Origin: Strigamia acuminata
Taxonomy: Eukaryota > Arthropoda > Chilopoda > Geophilomorpha > Linotaeniidae
NCBI GenBank assembly: GCA_949358305.1
Contig: OX442322.1
Coordinates: 4,836,001-4,900,000, forward strand
Reading direction: 5' to 3'
Length of the DNA stretch: 64,000 nucleotides
Shown: positions 9,850-20,900 of the stretch, one piece after another
Position numbering within the stretch: the first letter of the stretch is position 1
How the letters are laid out: the number at the start of each line of letters is the position of its first letter
Notes under the pieces: model-generated
What the model saw: only the letters and a program-made list of their open reading frames with translations
What the model was told of the DNA's origin: nothing
Databases searched by the model: none
Translations under genes and position numbers: made by a program

Positions 9850-12800
9850 CTACTTTGCTGCTACAAAAATATGCTCGCACAATGCGTCTAGTTTTGCGCG
9901 AGACAGCCATTTGGTCATAAGATCGGCCACGTTAAGGGTTCCCGGGATGTGTCTGATTCGAAAGACACCCTTTTCAAACCAGTCGCGCACGAAGTGTAGT
10001 TTAACATCTATGTGTTTGTTTGCGCGATTCTCTATGCGATTCTTCGCATATTGGATCGCTGGCATTGAATCAGCGTATACACACGGTATTTCCTGGTTAA
10101 ACCCATCCATCATCACGTCAGCACCAAATATGCGCTCTAACCAAATTATTTCCTTCACACCGTCTACCACCGCCAAGAATTCGCTCTCCATAATGGAAAG
10201 TGCAGTGATGGTCTGCTTATGGCAGTTCCAAGAGATCGGGACGCCTCCCAGGTAGATGATGTGCCCACCAAAGCTCCGACGTTTGTCCTGGTCTAATGCG
10301 AAGGACGCATCCGTATAAACGGTCAAGTTTTCACTTTGACAGTTTCCAAGATTGATGGAATAATTTGGCGTATTCCCTAGGTATCGCAAGATTTGGAGCA
10401 GCATATTCACGTGTCGAGTCGAGTGAGTCTCGTTGTATTGAGACAACACTATCACCGAAAACAGAATATCGGGTCTTGTACGACTTGCGATGAAAAGCAA
10501 ACTGCCGACAAGAGACCGATACGGGAAACTCGAATTGACACGTTCCCCCGTTTGAACCTTTTGGATCATGGTGCCTGGGGTGCCAGGTACTCTAACACGA
10601 TGACAAGAGTCGATCCCATATTGCTTGCACAACTTCGCAATATAAGCGCGTTGATGAATAAAGATATTCTCCCCGTCCCTACAAAACTCTATCCCTAACA
10701 AAAGGGTGACGGGGCCCAAATTGACAATCTCAAATGATTGTTGAATCCAATCCAAAACGCACTCCTCTGCTATGTTGTCTTTTGAAAACAATACTATGTC
10801 ATCGACATAGAAAATAAGTATAGCGTCAGTCCCCAAGCTATACACGCAATTGAGACCCAAGACCGGTTCAAATCCAATTTCAATCAGCTGGTCGTGGAGT
10901 CGCTGGTACCACATACGACCAGACTGGTGAAGTCCGTAAAGAGATTTTCTCAATTCCCAACATTTGTGTTGGTTTTCAGATGTTCGATATCCCTTTGGAA
11001 TATGGATATATTGCACTTCGTCGAGGTCCCCATATAAATATGCGGCCTTGATGTCGAGGTGTACGTCACGCCAGTACCTCAGTACCACTAAGATACAAAA
11101 GAACATCATGACTAACACGAAATTGACTACTGGGGAAAATACCTCAGTAAAGTCAATGCCCGGCTTTTGCTTAAAGCCCTGTGCAACAAGACGAGCACGA
11201 TATCTTCTAATCGTACCCGTGTCATCTCTTTTTAACTTGTAAATCCATTTTGATCCCAATAAGGTTTTGTCTTTAACCTGGTCTTTGTCGACCTCGACAT
11301 AAACCTCACGCTCTTTGAAAATGTTTATTTCGTCCTCCATTGCGTTTTCCCAATCTGGTTTACTAACTCCCTTTACAGCCTCCTCATACGTGTCTGGCTC
11401 GACAGAGCAGCAACCAGCAAAACCAATAGTGACATCTTTGAAATTAAACAATTCTGATCTGTATTCGTATCCCTCGGTTTTACACCAACGAACAACCTCA
11501 ACACGGCTGCGGAGCTTTTCGTGCTTTGGTGTGATATACCAAACATCAACTTTCCCAGCTGTTGCCCCACTTTGGCGTACAGTCTGTCGTCTTTGCCATA
11601 AAGTCATGTCTAAAGGCAACAACTCACTAGTCGAAGCTGTAGGTTTGCCAGTGTCTTTCCCTTTTCTAGGCGGGTTGCGACGAGGGACTGTGGGTGACAA
11701 TTGAGGTGATAACTGAGGACTTGCGTCCGGGTCCTCAACTTCCTCGTTTTCATCTCCGTCGTCGGGATAAATGTTGAAGAAATCCCTATTATCCCCCTTC
11801 GCCCCACCGATTTTGTCATCATTTATAACATTTAAATCCCCAATGATGTATTGCATTGCATCAACATAGATGAAATCCTCAGGTGCCCCACCCTCAACGG
11901 GTTCTTCTTTCCCTTCTCCTTCAGGATATTCGGGTATGGGGTCGCCGTAGACACTATCTGTCTCCGAGACAGAGTCATCAAAAGAATCCTCACCCGACGA
12001 GTCTGAATCGTCAGTGAAAGGCGAGGGAGTCAGTTGGGGATTCTGGAGATTTTCATACCAGAAATTCTGTTCTAGAATTTTAACATGCTTAGAGAGGAAA
12101 ACTTGGTTTCTATTCGGATCCCAAATCCGATACCCACGAGTGGTAGAGGCGTATCCAATCAAAGCCCCCGCCCATGCTCTCTCTTGCAATTTTCCAGCTC
12201 TGGTTTGTGAAGGGACATGTACACAAGTCGATGCACCAATGCACTTGACGTGGCGTAAAGATAATTTCTTATTGAAAAACACATTATAAGGTGTCCTCCC
12301 ACCCAATCCCGCATGCGGAAACCGGTTCTTTAAATAAAAGACAGAAACTGCGAGTTCTGCCCACAGGGACGGAGGAAGACTATTTTCAATCATTAAAGCT
12401 CTGATTCCACCAAGAATGGTCCGGTTCGTTCTTTCAGCGACCGAGTTCATCTCAGGGCTGTATGCGTTCGTTCGCATACACTTCAGTCCAATGCTACTGG
12501 CATATTCATCCCATTGTTTGGATACAAATTCCCCTCCATTGTCAGTTTTAATCGACTTGACTTTCCTAGAAGTCGTTCTTTCAATTTCGGTTAACCACTT
12601 CTTAAAATGGCCCAAAACTTCGCTTTTTTTCTTCATAATCACGATCCACATCAATCGTGAGAAGTCATCGACCATGACCAAATAGTAGTACGCCCCACCT
12701 ATGCTCTTAACTGGTGAAGGGCCCCACACGTCTAAATGGACGATTTCTAAAATCCCTTTGGTCGAAATGTTCGCAATGGGGGGAAAACTGGCACGTGTGC

Positions 12801-13065
12801 TTTTCGCCCTCGAACAAGCATCACAACTCGACAATTCCGTGTTGGACAACTTTAAACCAAATACTTCAGTAGATTTGTTCAATAATGCAATTCCCTTCGC
12901 ATTAAGGTGTCCCATACGAGAGTGCCAGATGTCCATCGTTTGGGGTTTGTCTGGTTTAATGGAAGCATCCTTTCCATCTACAACCCCATTTCCATTTGTT
13001 AAATTGTTTTGCACAATTGTTTTCAAAATTTTCGCATTCTTGGGCTTATTGCCCTTGCTGGCCAC
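9850..13065 (-). CDS. Element C integrase, reverse transcriptase and RNase H
   Basis: This Pol part is 1071 codons. Integrase HHCC is at H48, H53, C81 and C84; the catalytic residues are D112 (HLDVWGP), D175 (KTDNGGEF) and E211. A long acidic linker follows. The RT holds the Copia signatures KARLVAQG-like RARLVAQGFKQ, LDIKAAYLYG and FYVDDIVLF; RNase H has YTDASFA, SIMESEFLA and NKHIDVKLHF. The codon at 13065 is GTG; the open frame actually extends about 35 nt further upstream and is reached from the gag-protease frame by a one-base shift near 13090-13100. It ends at 9850, immediately before the polypurine tract. Confidence 0.9.
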   Translation of the reverse strand: MASKGNKPKNAKILKTIVQNNLTNGNGVVDGKDASIKPDKPQTMDIWHSRMGHLNAKGIALLNKSTEVFGLKLSNTELSSCDACSRAKSTRASFPPIANISTKGILEIVHLDVWGPSPVKSIGGAYYYLVMVDDFSRLMWIVIMKKKSEVLGHFKKWLTEIERTTSRKVKSIKTDNGGEFVSKQWDEYASSIGLKCMRTNAYSPEMNSVAERTNRTILGGIRALMIENSLPPSLWAELAVSVFYLKNRFPHAGLGGRTPYNVFFNKKLSLRHVKCIGASTCVHVPSQTRAGKLQERAWAGALIGYASTTRGYRIWDPNRNQVFLSKHVKILEQNFWYENLQNPQLTPSPFTDDSDSSGEDSFDDSVSETDSVYGDPIPEYPEGEGKEEPVEGGAPEDFIYVDAMQYIIGDLNVINDDKIGGAKGDNRDFFNIYPDDGDENEEVEDPDASPQLSPQLSPTVPRRNPPRKGKDTGKPTASTSELLPLDMTLWQRRQTVRQSGATAGKVDVWYITPKHEKLRSRVEVVRWCKTEGYEYRSELFNFKDVTIGFAGCCSVEPDTYEEAVKGVSKPDWENAMEDEINIFKEREVYVEVDKDQVKDKTLLGSKWIYKLKRDDTGTIRRYRARLVAQGFKQKPGIDFTEVFSPVVNFVLVMMFFCILVVLRYWRDVHLDIKAAYLYGDLDEVQYIHIPKGYRTSENQHKCWELRKSLYGLHQSGRMWYQRLHDQLIEIGFEPVLGLNCVYSLGTDAILIFYVDDIVLFSKDNIAEECVLDWIQQSFEIVNLGPVTLLLGIEFCRDGENIFIHQRAYIAKLCKQYGIDSCHRVRVPGTPGTMIQKVQTGERVNSSFPYRSLVGSLLFIASRTRPDILFSVIVLSQYNETHSTRHVNMLLQILRYLGNTPNYSINLGNCQSENLTVYTDASFALDQDKRRSFGGHIIYLGGVPISWNCHKQTITALSIMESEFLAVVDGVKEIIWLERIFGADVMMDGFNQEIPCVYADSMPAIQYAKNRIENRANKHIDVKLHFVRDWFEKGVFRIRHIPGTLNVADLMTKWLSRAKLDALCEHIFVAAK

Positions 13066-13085
13066 TAAGCTAGACTGTGTGTTGT

Positions 13086-14468
13086 TTAAACACTCAGTTG
13101 TTGATTCGAAATTTCCATACTCGCATTGTTTGCAACGATCGCTGGCGCATTATTCGCAGTTTTCGCTTGCCCCTTAATTGCAGATACAGGTTTCCCTGAT
13201 TTACTCAAATTTTGGGTTAATGCAGTCTTAAAATTTAAATGGGTTAGTAAAGGATCAACAATTTCTTCACCCTTTAAAGGTGGACTAGATGCCACTGTTG
13301 CACTCTGTTGCGCAGACAATGCAACAGTGTTTACAGAATTTTTAGTATTAATTCGACAATTGACCTTGTACATTCTATCACTCGTACGTGTAGCCGTGAT
13401 AGAAGGGTCGTTAATGTCCTGATCATAAATGAACATTTTTCCATTCTTAACCATTGTCGTAGCCCCAGCTTCGTCCGTGCGACCTAAAGAAATTAAATTC
13501 TTTTTGAAGTTGGGTGCATAATAAACGTTCTTCAACGTCAGTTCACGTGTACGTTGTCCATGAATCGATACCAAAGTCACATTTCCGATGCCCTCGATTT
13601 TCAACTTCCCGTCGCCTTGTTGCACGGAATAACCAGTTAATGGCTTAAAGTCCGAAAACCAGGATTTGTTAAACGAAAAATGGTCCGTCGCACCTGTGTC
13701 GACGTACCATTGCGAATCGTAGTTCGCATGTGACAATAACGACACTGCAACCGGAGGTTGCTCTTGACAAATCGCTGCAGAGAAGTAAGACACAGGGGAA
13801 TCGCTGAAAATGTCCATTTGCGTGACCGCAGCCTTCTGCTGGCCTTTCCCACGATTTTTCCCTTGTTGACTTCCCCTGCTGAACTGTCCTATCGGGTTTC
13901 CTCTCGCAGCACCTTGTTGCTGTTTAGGTGGAGAAGAGCATTCCCGAGCGAAGTGGTTCGTTCCACCACAATTAAAGCACACACGTGGAGAACCAGAGAC
14001 ATTTCCACCCCGGCCACGTTGCCATCTGCCTTTGGTGAAATAGGCACTTGCATTATCCACCATGCCTGCAGGAACCCCAAACTCATCTGTTTGTTCATAA
14101 AGGCGATTATATTCGCCTAATAATCGTTCTTTGACGGCCTTGGACGTGAATTCTGGGTCTCCCCAGTGGTAGACAGTCTGCTTGACCGTTTCGTATTGAT
14201 GTGGCAGCAGATCCAGGTACTGAAAAGCCAGGAATTCGTCAGAAATGTCCACTTGGATGTCCTTTAACTCCAGGGCTTTCCTGTCAACTCTTGCCAAGAA
14301 GACCATCATCTCTTCTTGCTCATGGAGTTTCAACATGAGAAATTCGCGACGAAGTCGGGCTTTGCCCTGGTAGTGGGCTGGTAAGCTGCTTTGAGCGCTT
14401 CCCAAACCTCTTTGGCCCCTTCGTGTGCCACAGCCACTACCTGTTGGGCTTTTCCACAAGCCAGACAA
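13086..14468 (-). CDS. Element C Gag (C-terminal) and protease
   Basis: After a frameshift near 14345 the Copia Gag continues (FLMLKLHEQEEMMVFL, LDLLPHQYETV, the gag_pre-integrase style UBN2 region). A CCHC knuckle CFNCGGTNHFAREC follows, then a protease with DTGATDHF. The product ends with TAA at 13086, just before the integrase zinc domain in another frame. The first 40 residues downstream of 14468 are out-of-frame sequence and not genuine Gag. Confidence 0.82.
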   Translation of the reverse strand: MSGLWKSPTGSGCGTRRGQRGLGSAQSSLPAHYQGKARLRREFLMLKLHEQEEMMVFLARVDRKALELKDIQVDISDEFLAFQYLDLLPHQYETVKQTVYHWGDPEFTSKAVKERLLGEYNRLYEQTDEFGVPAGMVDNASAYFTKGRWQRGRGGNVSGSPRVCFNCGGTNHFARECSSPPKQQQGAARGNPIGQFSRGSQQGKNRGKGQQKAAVTQMDIFSDSPVSYFSAAICQEQPPVAVSLLSHANYDSQWYVDTGATDHFSFNKSWFSDFKPLTGYSVQQGDGKLKIEGIGNVTLVSIHGQRTRELTLKNVYYAPNFKKNLISLGRTDEAGATTMVKNGKMFIYDQDINDPSITATRTSDRMYKVNCRINTKNSVNTVALSAQQSATVASSPPLKGEEIVDPLLTHLNFKTALTQNLSKSGKPVSAIKGQAKTANNAPAIVANNASMEISNQQLSV

Positions 14469-14680
14469 ATGGTGGAGCGCGCTTTCTCCTCGCGCTTGTC
14501 AAACTCCCTGATTTCTTTCGCAGAAGCCGTGGCTGGCAAGGCTTTCTCCTTGCCAGTCACGTGGCCCCAAACTTTATACGACTGCAAAAGGAGTTGTATT
14601 TGGACACTCCAAGTCGAATAATTAGTCCCATTCAGTTTTTCCACATCCTTGTAATCGTCACGACGATCCCAACTTGCCAT
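14330..14680 (-). CDS. Element C Gag N-terminus
   Basis: It starts at ATG 14680 (MASWDRRDDY). The motif LNGTNYSTWSVQIQLLL is the typical Copia Gag N-terminus (DUF4219/UBN2-like). It runs about 110 codons, until a frameshift near 14345 passes reading to the 13086-14468 frame; the last residues down to 14330 are shifted. Confidence 0.8.
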   Translation of the reverse strand: MASWDRRDDYKDVEKLNGTNYSTWSVQIQLLLQSYKVWGHVTGKEKALPATASAKEIREFDKREEKARSTICLACGKAQQVVAVAHEGAKEVWEALKAAYQPTTRAKPDFVANFSC

Positions 14681-15802
14681 GTTGAGAAAATTAGGCGAAA
14701 ACAGAAGCACGAATCACTTTTCACAAAATTTCACTACTTCCCGGAGGAAAAACACACAAATATTCACGATGCACGTGAATATGTCGCACGGAGAAGCACA
14801 AATTTGCCCCCAAAAATTGAAGGCGAAAGGAAATACACTACTTCCCAAGGGGCACCTCAATAAGTGAGATGAAAAACCCAAATCTGGTCGCCCTACTAGC
14901 TTCCGACCGGCCCACCTGGGGGACGCGGGACGACTAGTTGGCCACGGACAAGCCCAGACTGGAATGAGACTCCACGTGGGCGACTGCCCGAAGAGTGGAG
15001 AATAAACAAAAGGACCCGTAACAAAAACCTTAATAAATAACAAAGTTTCACGAGAATCAATCAAAAAATACACTTTTTGGTGTGAAGCTGGCCAGTTACG
15101 GGTTTCCTGCGTCGTAACTGGTTCCCACGTTGAAGTAAACGTCGACTTCACGTTGTCTTCGCACGGAACTGGGGCTGACGTGCAATCCGCGTACACACAT
15201 CCGTGTAAGCGCGGAGAAAATCGACGTTGCGCCCGTCCGCGCCTTCGTACTAGCTTTCCTGGGTGCAAAGTACGGAAACAATTGCCCACACACACGCTTA
15301 TCGTGTGCAGGACTTCTCGGTGAATCAATTTGTGTCGAAACGTCGTTTTTCCGTCTCTTTTCAACGAAAAATGGCCGCCGTTGCAAAATCGTCGATTCAC
15401 GGTGATTTCCGTGATGAAAACACGGCAAAACGATTCGAAATGCGACGTTGTTCCGACGTATTCCTTCGCAGAATCGATGCGAGCGTGTATCGGCTCGTAT
15501 ACACCGCTGGCAACGGGCTTCACTGCTAACCGCGATGAAGTCCAAACAAAAATGGCGCCGCCGGAGAAAATCCGTTATATCGACAAAAAAACAGTTCAAA
15601 TTATTCGAAATAAATGTTCCTTACACCGTTCCGTGTCGAATCCTTCGTGCAATCGTCCGCACACGTATTCCAGACGTTTGCCGCACCTAAAATTCGTTTT
15701 CACGACGAATTGGGCGGGCGCGCACTTTGCGACTTCTCGTAGTCGGAAAATGGCCGTTTCACTCGTCAATTCCACGAAATTGGTCGGCGTTGATCGTCGC
15801 CG
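14681..15802 (-). other. Element C 5' leader, non-coding
   Basis: About 1.1 kb lies between the primer site and the gag ATG. Long open stretches occur but show no recognisable domain or repeat-like protein signature, and they begin with non-ATG codons. I see nothing else except ATGGC-rich YY1-like motifs near 15370 and 15551. Confidence 0.5.
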
Positions 15803-15816
15803 ATCCTCTGCTACCA
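15803..15816 (-). other. Element C primer binding site, initiator tRNA-Met 3' end
   Basis: The plus strand reads ATCCTCTGCTACCA, 14 bases identical to the 3' end of animal initiator tRNA-Met as I know it, ending in CCA. Two bases separate it from the LTR. This differs from D, which appears to use the internal anticodon part of the same tRNA. Confidence 0.85.
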
Positions 15817-15818
15817 TT

Positions 15819-16276
15819 TGATGAGGTAAAACGGTCCTGTGGCTCTCGGAAATCAGTGGAAACGCAATTACAAAGTGCGGTTAATTCGCAACACGCGACC
15901 GCCATCTTTATTCACCGTGAGAACATAAAACAGTGGTCTGGGTTGAGGCTATATAATCTCATCCCCGATTACCGATCAACAAGGAGAACAAATCTATTAT
16001 CACAATTGAATAGATTTATTCTTTACAATAAAACATAGGCTAAAGCAATGGATAAACAATACCAAACATAACTAAAGTATCGTCGCTTAACAAGCAGACG
16101 ACGGGAACACACGTTATCAAGTCGACACAGCCAATTGCGGTACAGAACAAGCTTATAGATAAAAATCAAATCAATTGGCTGACCATTCGTAACAATACAA
16201 GACAACGCGCTTGTTGTGCTTATCCGGAAATACACAACTGATAAACTTATCGCAAATCGTTCATCGTAAATCAACA
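15819..16276 (-). repeat. Element C 5' LTR
   Basis: 458 bp, the partner of 9375-9832 with one noticed difference. It is followed by target duplication GAAAT at 16277-16281. Confidence 0.95.
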
Positions 16277-16281
16277 GAAAT

Positions 16282-17554
16282 ATTCCTTTGGAATTATTTA
16301 TAGGGGGTTCAATGACCCCCTCCACTAGTTTTTAGGAATTGGTGGGGTTTCAGTAATCGGCGCCGTAGTAGCGTTCGTGAGATCCAAGAATTTATTAAAT
16401 AAATCCGACACTGTCTTACTTATTGTAGTTTGCATACTAGTTTGCATATCAGTTTTCAATTCTTCCATTTTTTGATCAATAGCTTTGGCAGTTACCCAAT
16501 TCTGGCGTTGTCGCTTGAATTTGTTCGGCTGCTGATTAGCACTATTGTTATTGGAATTGTTATTTCCTGGGAAATTACTATTGAATTTTTGCTTTGGAAG
16601 CAAAGGACATTCTCTTTTATAATGTCCCGATTGTTTACAATGAAAACATTTTCAAGTTGTCAAAGAGAGTGGCAACATTCCCTTTTTCTGAATAAGTCCC
16701 TTGAGCTTATTGAATCTGACTAGAAATTGATATAAAGGTTCAGCCTCACCTTGAATTACTGTTCGTAATTTCCTAATTCGAGTAGTTAAAATCACGTCAA
16801 ATTCTTTGCGGAATAACTTTACAAAAGTTTCCTAATTGGTAAATTTTTCTATATTTTCGTCATACCATTGTTGCGCTAATCCTGACAGGTATGTTGGTAT
16901 ACCTTGATTGACCATTTCATCAAGAGTTAACCCTTTAGAAATGACTACTGATTTAGCTACAGATAAAAATTTATCTATATTTTCCTGTTTTCCGTCGAAA
17001 ACTGGAAGGTCTTGTCCTTTGAAAAAAACTTTACTAGGTCCTGGTTTACTTGATCGTTGAGACCCAGTTGCCTGTTGTTGCTGTATGAAGTTATTCATTC
17101 TACTATCCAACTGTTGTTGGAACTGATTAGCCATACTCTGTTGCATTTTTAAAATATGATCATAAGAAATATGGGCTGCTTCTGGGGGAATTCTAGTTCT
17201 GGCGGAACTACCAGAGGATGAATGTGTGCTGGGATTGTCATCGGAAGATGCACGCGAGGGGTTGGACTGATCTCGAGACTCGCTTCCAAGATTAGCATGA
17301 GTGGACGAAGTGAAGTTAGATCGAGAATTTCCCTGGAGGAGTTTTTTTCTTTCGAGTTGGTCCTCATTCACTTTCTGTAATCGTACTCGTTCTCTATCGA
17401 GTTCATCTTGTTGTTTCTAAAAAGTGTCAGCATTTTCCTTTTGTCATTGTTCTCGTAATCAATCGTCTTGGATCTTATCATCCTTGAGAGCAATTTGTCT
17501 GATCCTTTTATCTTCTGTCGCTTTATTACGACCTTGATCCCGTTTAGCAGTTTC
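16282..17554 (-). pseudogene. Element B gag, middle and C-terminal part
   Basis: The capsid-like region (VFFKGQDLPVFDGKQ, GLTLDEMVNQGIPTYLSGLA) closely matches the Gag of element F. A CCHC knuckle (CFHCKQSGHYKREC) follows near 16610-16650, then a C-terminal helix-rich tail ending IPKN at 16325. Frameshifts near 16600-16830 and around 17370 break the frame. It was separated from its N-terminus (23473-24281) by insertion of D and from pol by C. Confidence 0.8.
16302..16334 (-). promoter_or_regulatory. Element B gag-pol frameshift region, degenerate
   Basis: On the minus strand TAAAAAC (16328-16334) touches the gag stop TAG (16325-16327). Six bases later a 7-bp stem begins (AGGGGGT at 16315-16321 pairing with ACCCCCT at 16302-16308). 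F has the same layout with the canonical A AAA AAC, so B is probably a decayed copy with one substituted base. Confidence 0.6.
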
Positions 17555-17872
17555 TGTTGAATAGTGTTGCAAACTTCTGCAAATAGTGACAAATGTAGTG
17601 GATTGGAAAAACACATCAGGTGAAAGAAAGAGACATCATGTTAACAGGTGAGAACCAAAACATCAAGTGATCTTTATTGATTGGTCACATGACCTCAAAG
17701 CAAAAAGCGCCACCTGTGGGCAGCATACAGACACTGTATGTAAACAAACATTGCGATCACTCGCGTTGGCCAAACACATACACTAACACTTAGTTACATG
17801 ATAATACGCAAAGATATATAGGCACACATGTTTCAAAAGTGATTGCTTATCAATATACATTATATCTTAACA
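17555..17872 (-). repeat. Element D 3' LTR
   Basis: 318 bp with plus-strand ends TGTTGAATAG and TATCTTAACA; nearly identical to 23155-23472. It is preceded by GTTTC. Confidence 0.95.
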
Positions 17873-17886
17873 TTCGGCCCCCCGTA
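17873..17886 (-). other. Element D polypurine tract
   Basis: On the minus strand, ACGGGGGGCCGAA sits directly against the 3' LTR, about 15 bp after the pol stop. Confidence 0.6.
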
Positions 17887-17901
17887 TTATCTCATTCCTT
17901 A

Positions 17902-20900
17902 TTAAGCCCGCAAAGTGCTCAAATCAACTAAGAAGCGATCGCAAAACTTTACCAAGTCAGCTTTGTCAACTGACTTTGTAAAAATGTCGGCATGATTGGA
18001 CTTTGTGCCTACGTGAACGATTAGAAGATTATCTCTTTTAACAAGTTCTCTTATAAAATGGTAACGGATGTCGATGTGCTTTGTTTTTCTGTTCTCGACA
18101 CAAGATTTTGTGAAGTCCACTGCTGATATGTTGTCGCACATGACATAATGAGAGAATCTTCCAGCCAATTCTGGGGATATTTCGTGCAGAACACGAACAA
18201 TCCAAATATAGTCCTTAACAGTTTCTGTGAGGGCTACGTACTCCGCCTCCATCGTTGACAGTGTCACGTTCCGTTGTTTGAAGGTCCGCCAGTAGATGGG
18301 TGTGCTACCCAAAGTCACTAGTGTTCCTCCAACGGAAATTCGGTCATCTCTGTTGTTCGCATAATCGGAGTCGCTGTATCCGATTACCTCGATCCGATCA
18401 TTCGGGAACAACATTAATCCGTAGTTTCTTGTTGTTCTCAGATAACTGAGTAAGTCCAGTAGCGCAATCCAGTGGTCCCAGCCTGGATTCGACTGAAATT
18501 GGCTCAGGATGTTCACTGCATAAGTCATGTCGGGCCTTGTTCTCGACGCGATGAATGCTAAACATCCAAGTAAGCTTCTATATGGAATTCCTTCCATGAC
18601 TTTGAATTCATCAATTGTGTCCGGACAATCTCGTTTCGTGAGAACAGTTGCTTTCGTCATCGGTTGAGATCGAATCTTCACATGTTCCAAGTGATTTTTG
18701 AATTTCAACAACACTTTGTTCACGTACGATCTTTGATGTAGAACCAATTGTTGTTTGTGCGAGTGAAATTCGACTCCTAGCAACTTCTTCGTTTGTCCGA
18801 GAATCACTAAATCGAATTGCGTTCCAATCATGTTGAGTATTTTCATCGCATCTTCGTACTGCTTTCCGAAGACAACGATATCGTCAACGTAGACGATTAG
18901 ATACGCAATGTCTCCGTACTTATAAACGCAATTGCACCAATTGACGTGTTCTAGTCCTAATTTCAATAAAGTCTCCTCCAGTTCTATTCCCCATTCTCTT
19001 CCAGATTGGTGCAAGCCATAGATGGCTCGGAGGAGCCTGCAGACATAGTTCTCCTTGCCTTCAATGATGAAGCCTTTTGGCTGGCGCATGTAGACGGTTT
19101 TATGCAACTTTGCGTAAAGATACGCACACTTGACGTCGGCTTGAATGTACGACCATTTGAGCATACAGACGAGTAGCGTGAACATAAAGCGCACGATTGA
19201 AAAGTCTACCACGGGTGAGAATGTCTCCTCATAGGATTCGCCGTAGACTTGGGAAAACCCTTGCGCGACAAGTCTCGCCTTATAACGTGCAATTTCTCCC
19301 TCTTCGTTCTGTTTGGTCGTATAAATCCATCTGCAACCCACTATCTTAGTGTTGGGCGGCGGTGGAACAAGTTCCCAAACCTCGCGCTCATGCATGGTGT
19401 CAATCTCGTCGTTCATCGCTTGGCGCCATTCATCCTTTTCGGGTAAAGTCGCAATTTCCTCATAACGTACGGGTACGTGGACCTCTAGATGATTGGCTTC
19501 GAAGTTGATATTGATATCGTCAAAGTCCACGTCAAGACTATCTGTCGTCGTGTTCGATTCTGAGGGCTTTTTCTTTCTTTTGTCCTCAAACAGATGCTCT
19601 GGTACGCGAAGATTGTGGTCAGTACAGTAACGCTTCACCTCGGGTATCGAGCGTAACTTGGGTTTGTCGTAGCCCTCGATTGTGTACTCGACATCCCTTT
19701 GTCCAGTCGGTCTGACTTTCTCCGTTTTCTTCCAAACTAGTGCAGGAATAGTTGGAACTGGATTCAAAAGTCCTTGTCCGGGTTGTGGTAAAGTGCCCTG
19801 CAACTTCACTTCTGGTAAATTATGATGCAACTTGTCATCTGGCAGTCTAAATTTCAATTTAACTGGGGGCAATTCCAGTTGTGGACCTTCCTTCTTCTTA
19901 ACTGGTATTGGCGGGGGTAGCGGCGGCCTGACATCTTCATCCGAATAATATTGGCGCTCATTGTCAGTGTCCAAATTGTCGTCCAAATTATCGATGTATG
20001 TCGTGTATTTTTCTGGTAGGCCCAGCACGCCTTCAACACCGCGCCTGCTCTCCACGAACTTTACGTCGTTGGTTTCAATTACTTTGGAAAACTCCGGCAG
20101 CCACACTCTATATCCTTTCGTGATTCTTGAATACCCGAGCATAATGCCATGCAGACTCTTGTTGTCGATTTTGCCATCTCGGATTCTTTTCTGCACAAAG
20201 CATAAGCTCCCGAATTTTCTCAAATGCCTAAGTGATGGTTTCCGTCCGTAATACAATTCCATCGGCGTCTTGTCCGAATTCAGCTTTGCGATTCTATTCC
20301 TGAGATAGTTGAAAGTCAGGATGGCCTCTCCCCAGAATCGATGTTCTAAGCCGGCATCGTACACAAGCGCTCGCATTCCATTCGCTAATGTCTGGTTGAG
20401 TCTCTCGGAAACGCCATTTTGGACTGGAGTGTACGCGTTAGTCCTCTCGTGAGCGATTCCTAGACCTTGGAGATACTCTCCAAACTTGTTTGAGCAGAAC
20501 TCCATACCGTTATCCGTACGAATTGCGAGAACCGATTTCCCAAGCAATCGTTCTATTCGTTTCACGTGTTTTTGGAAAATGTTAAATACTTCGTCCTTCT
20601 TCTTCATTAAGTACACTGTCGAATAACGAGAGAAGTCATCCGTGATAGTTAAGAAGTATATGTTTCCCGAGAGTGTTGGTGTACTAAATGCTCCACATAC
20701 ATCCATGTGTAGCAATTGGAGTGGCTCTGTCGATCTAATTCCTGGCAACGACTTATGAGGAATCGCCTTCTTCTTGGCTAATGTGCAAACGTCGCACTGT
20801 GTAATTGGCACGTCCAAAACTGGCAACCCAATTACTGCACCTCCTTTGCTCATTGCTTGGACGCTTGGAAAATAGATGTGTCCGAGCCGCTCATGCCAAA

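Larger units (their letters stand above)
9375..16276 (-). mobile_element. Element C: complete Ty1/Copia retrotransposon
   Basis: This is 6902 bp between two 458-bp LTRs that differ at one noticed position (CTCAACCCC versus CTCATCCCC). It is flanked by the 5-bp duplication GAAAT (9370-9374 and 16277-16281). On the minus strand the order is LTR, tRNA-iMet primer site, gag, protease, integrase, RT-RNase H, polypurine tract, LTR. Integrase before RT is diagnostic of Copia. The coding frame is split into three by two frameshifts, so despite its youth the copy is probably not autonomous. Confidence 0.95.

Noticed and set aside
14714-15523. Long open frame in the C leader
   Set aside because: No ATG-supported start, overlaps the primer-side leader, composition unlike Copia proteins and no domain.
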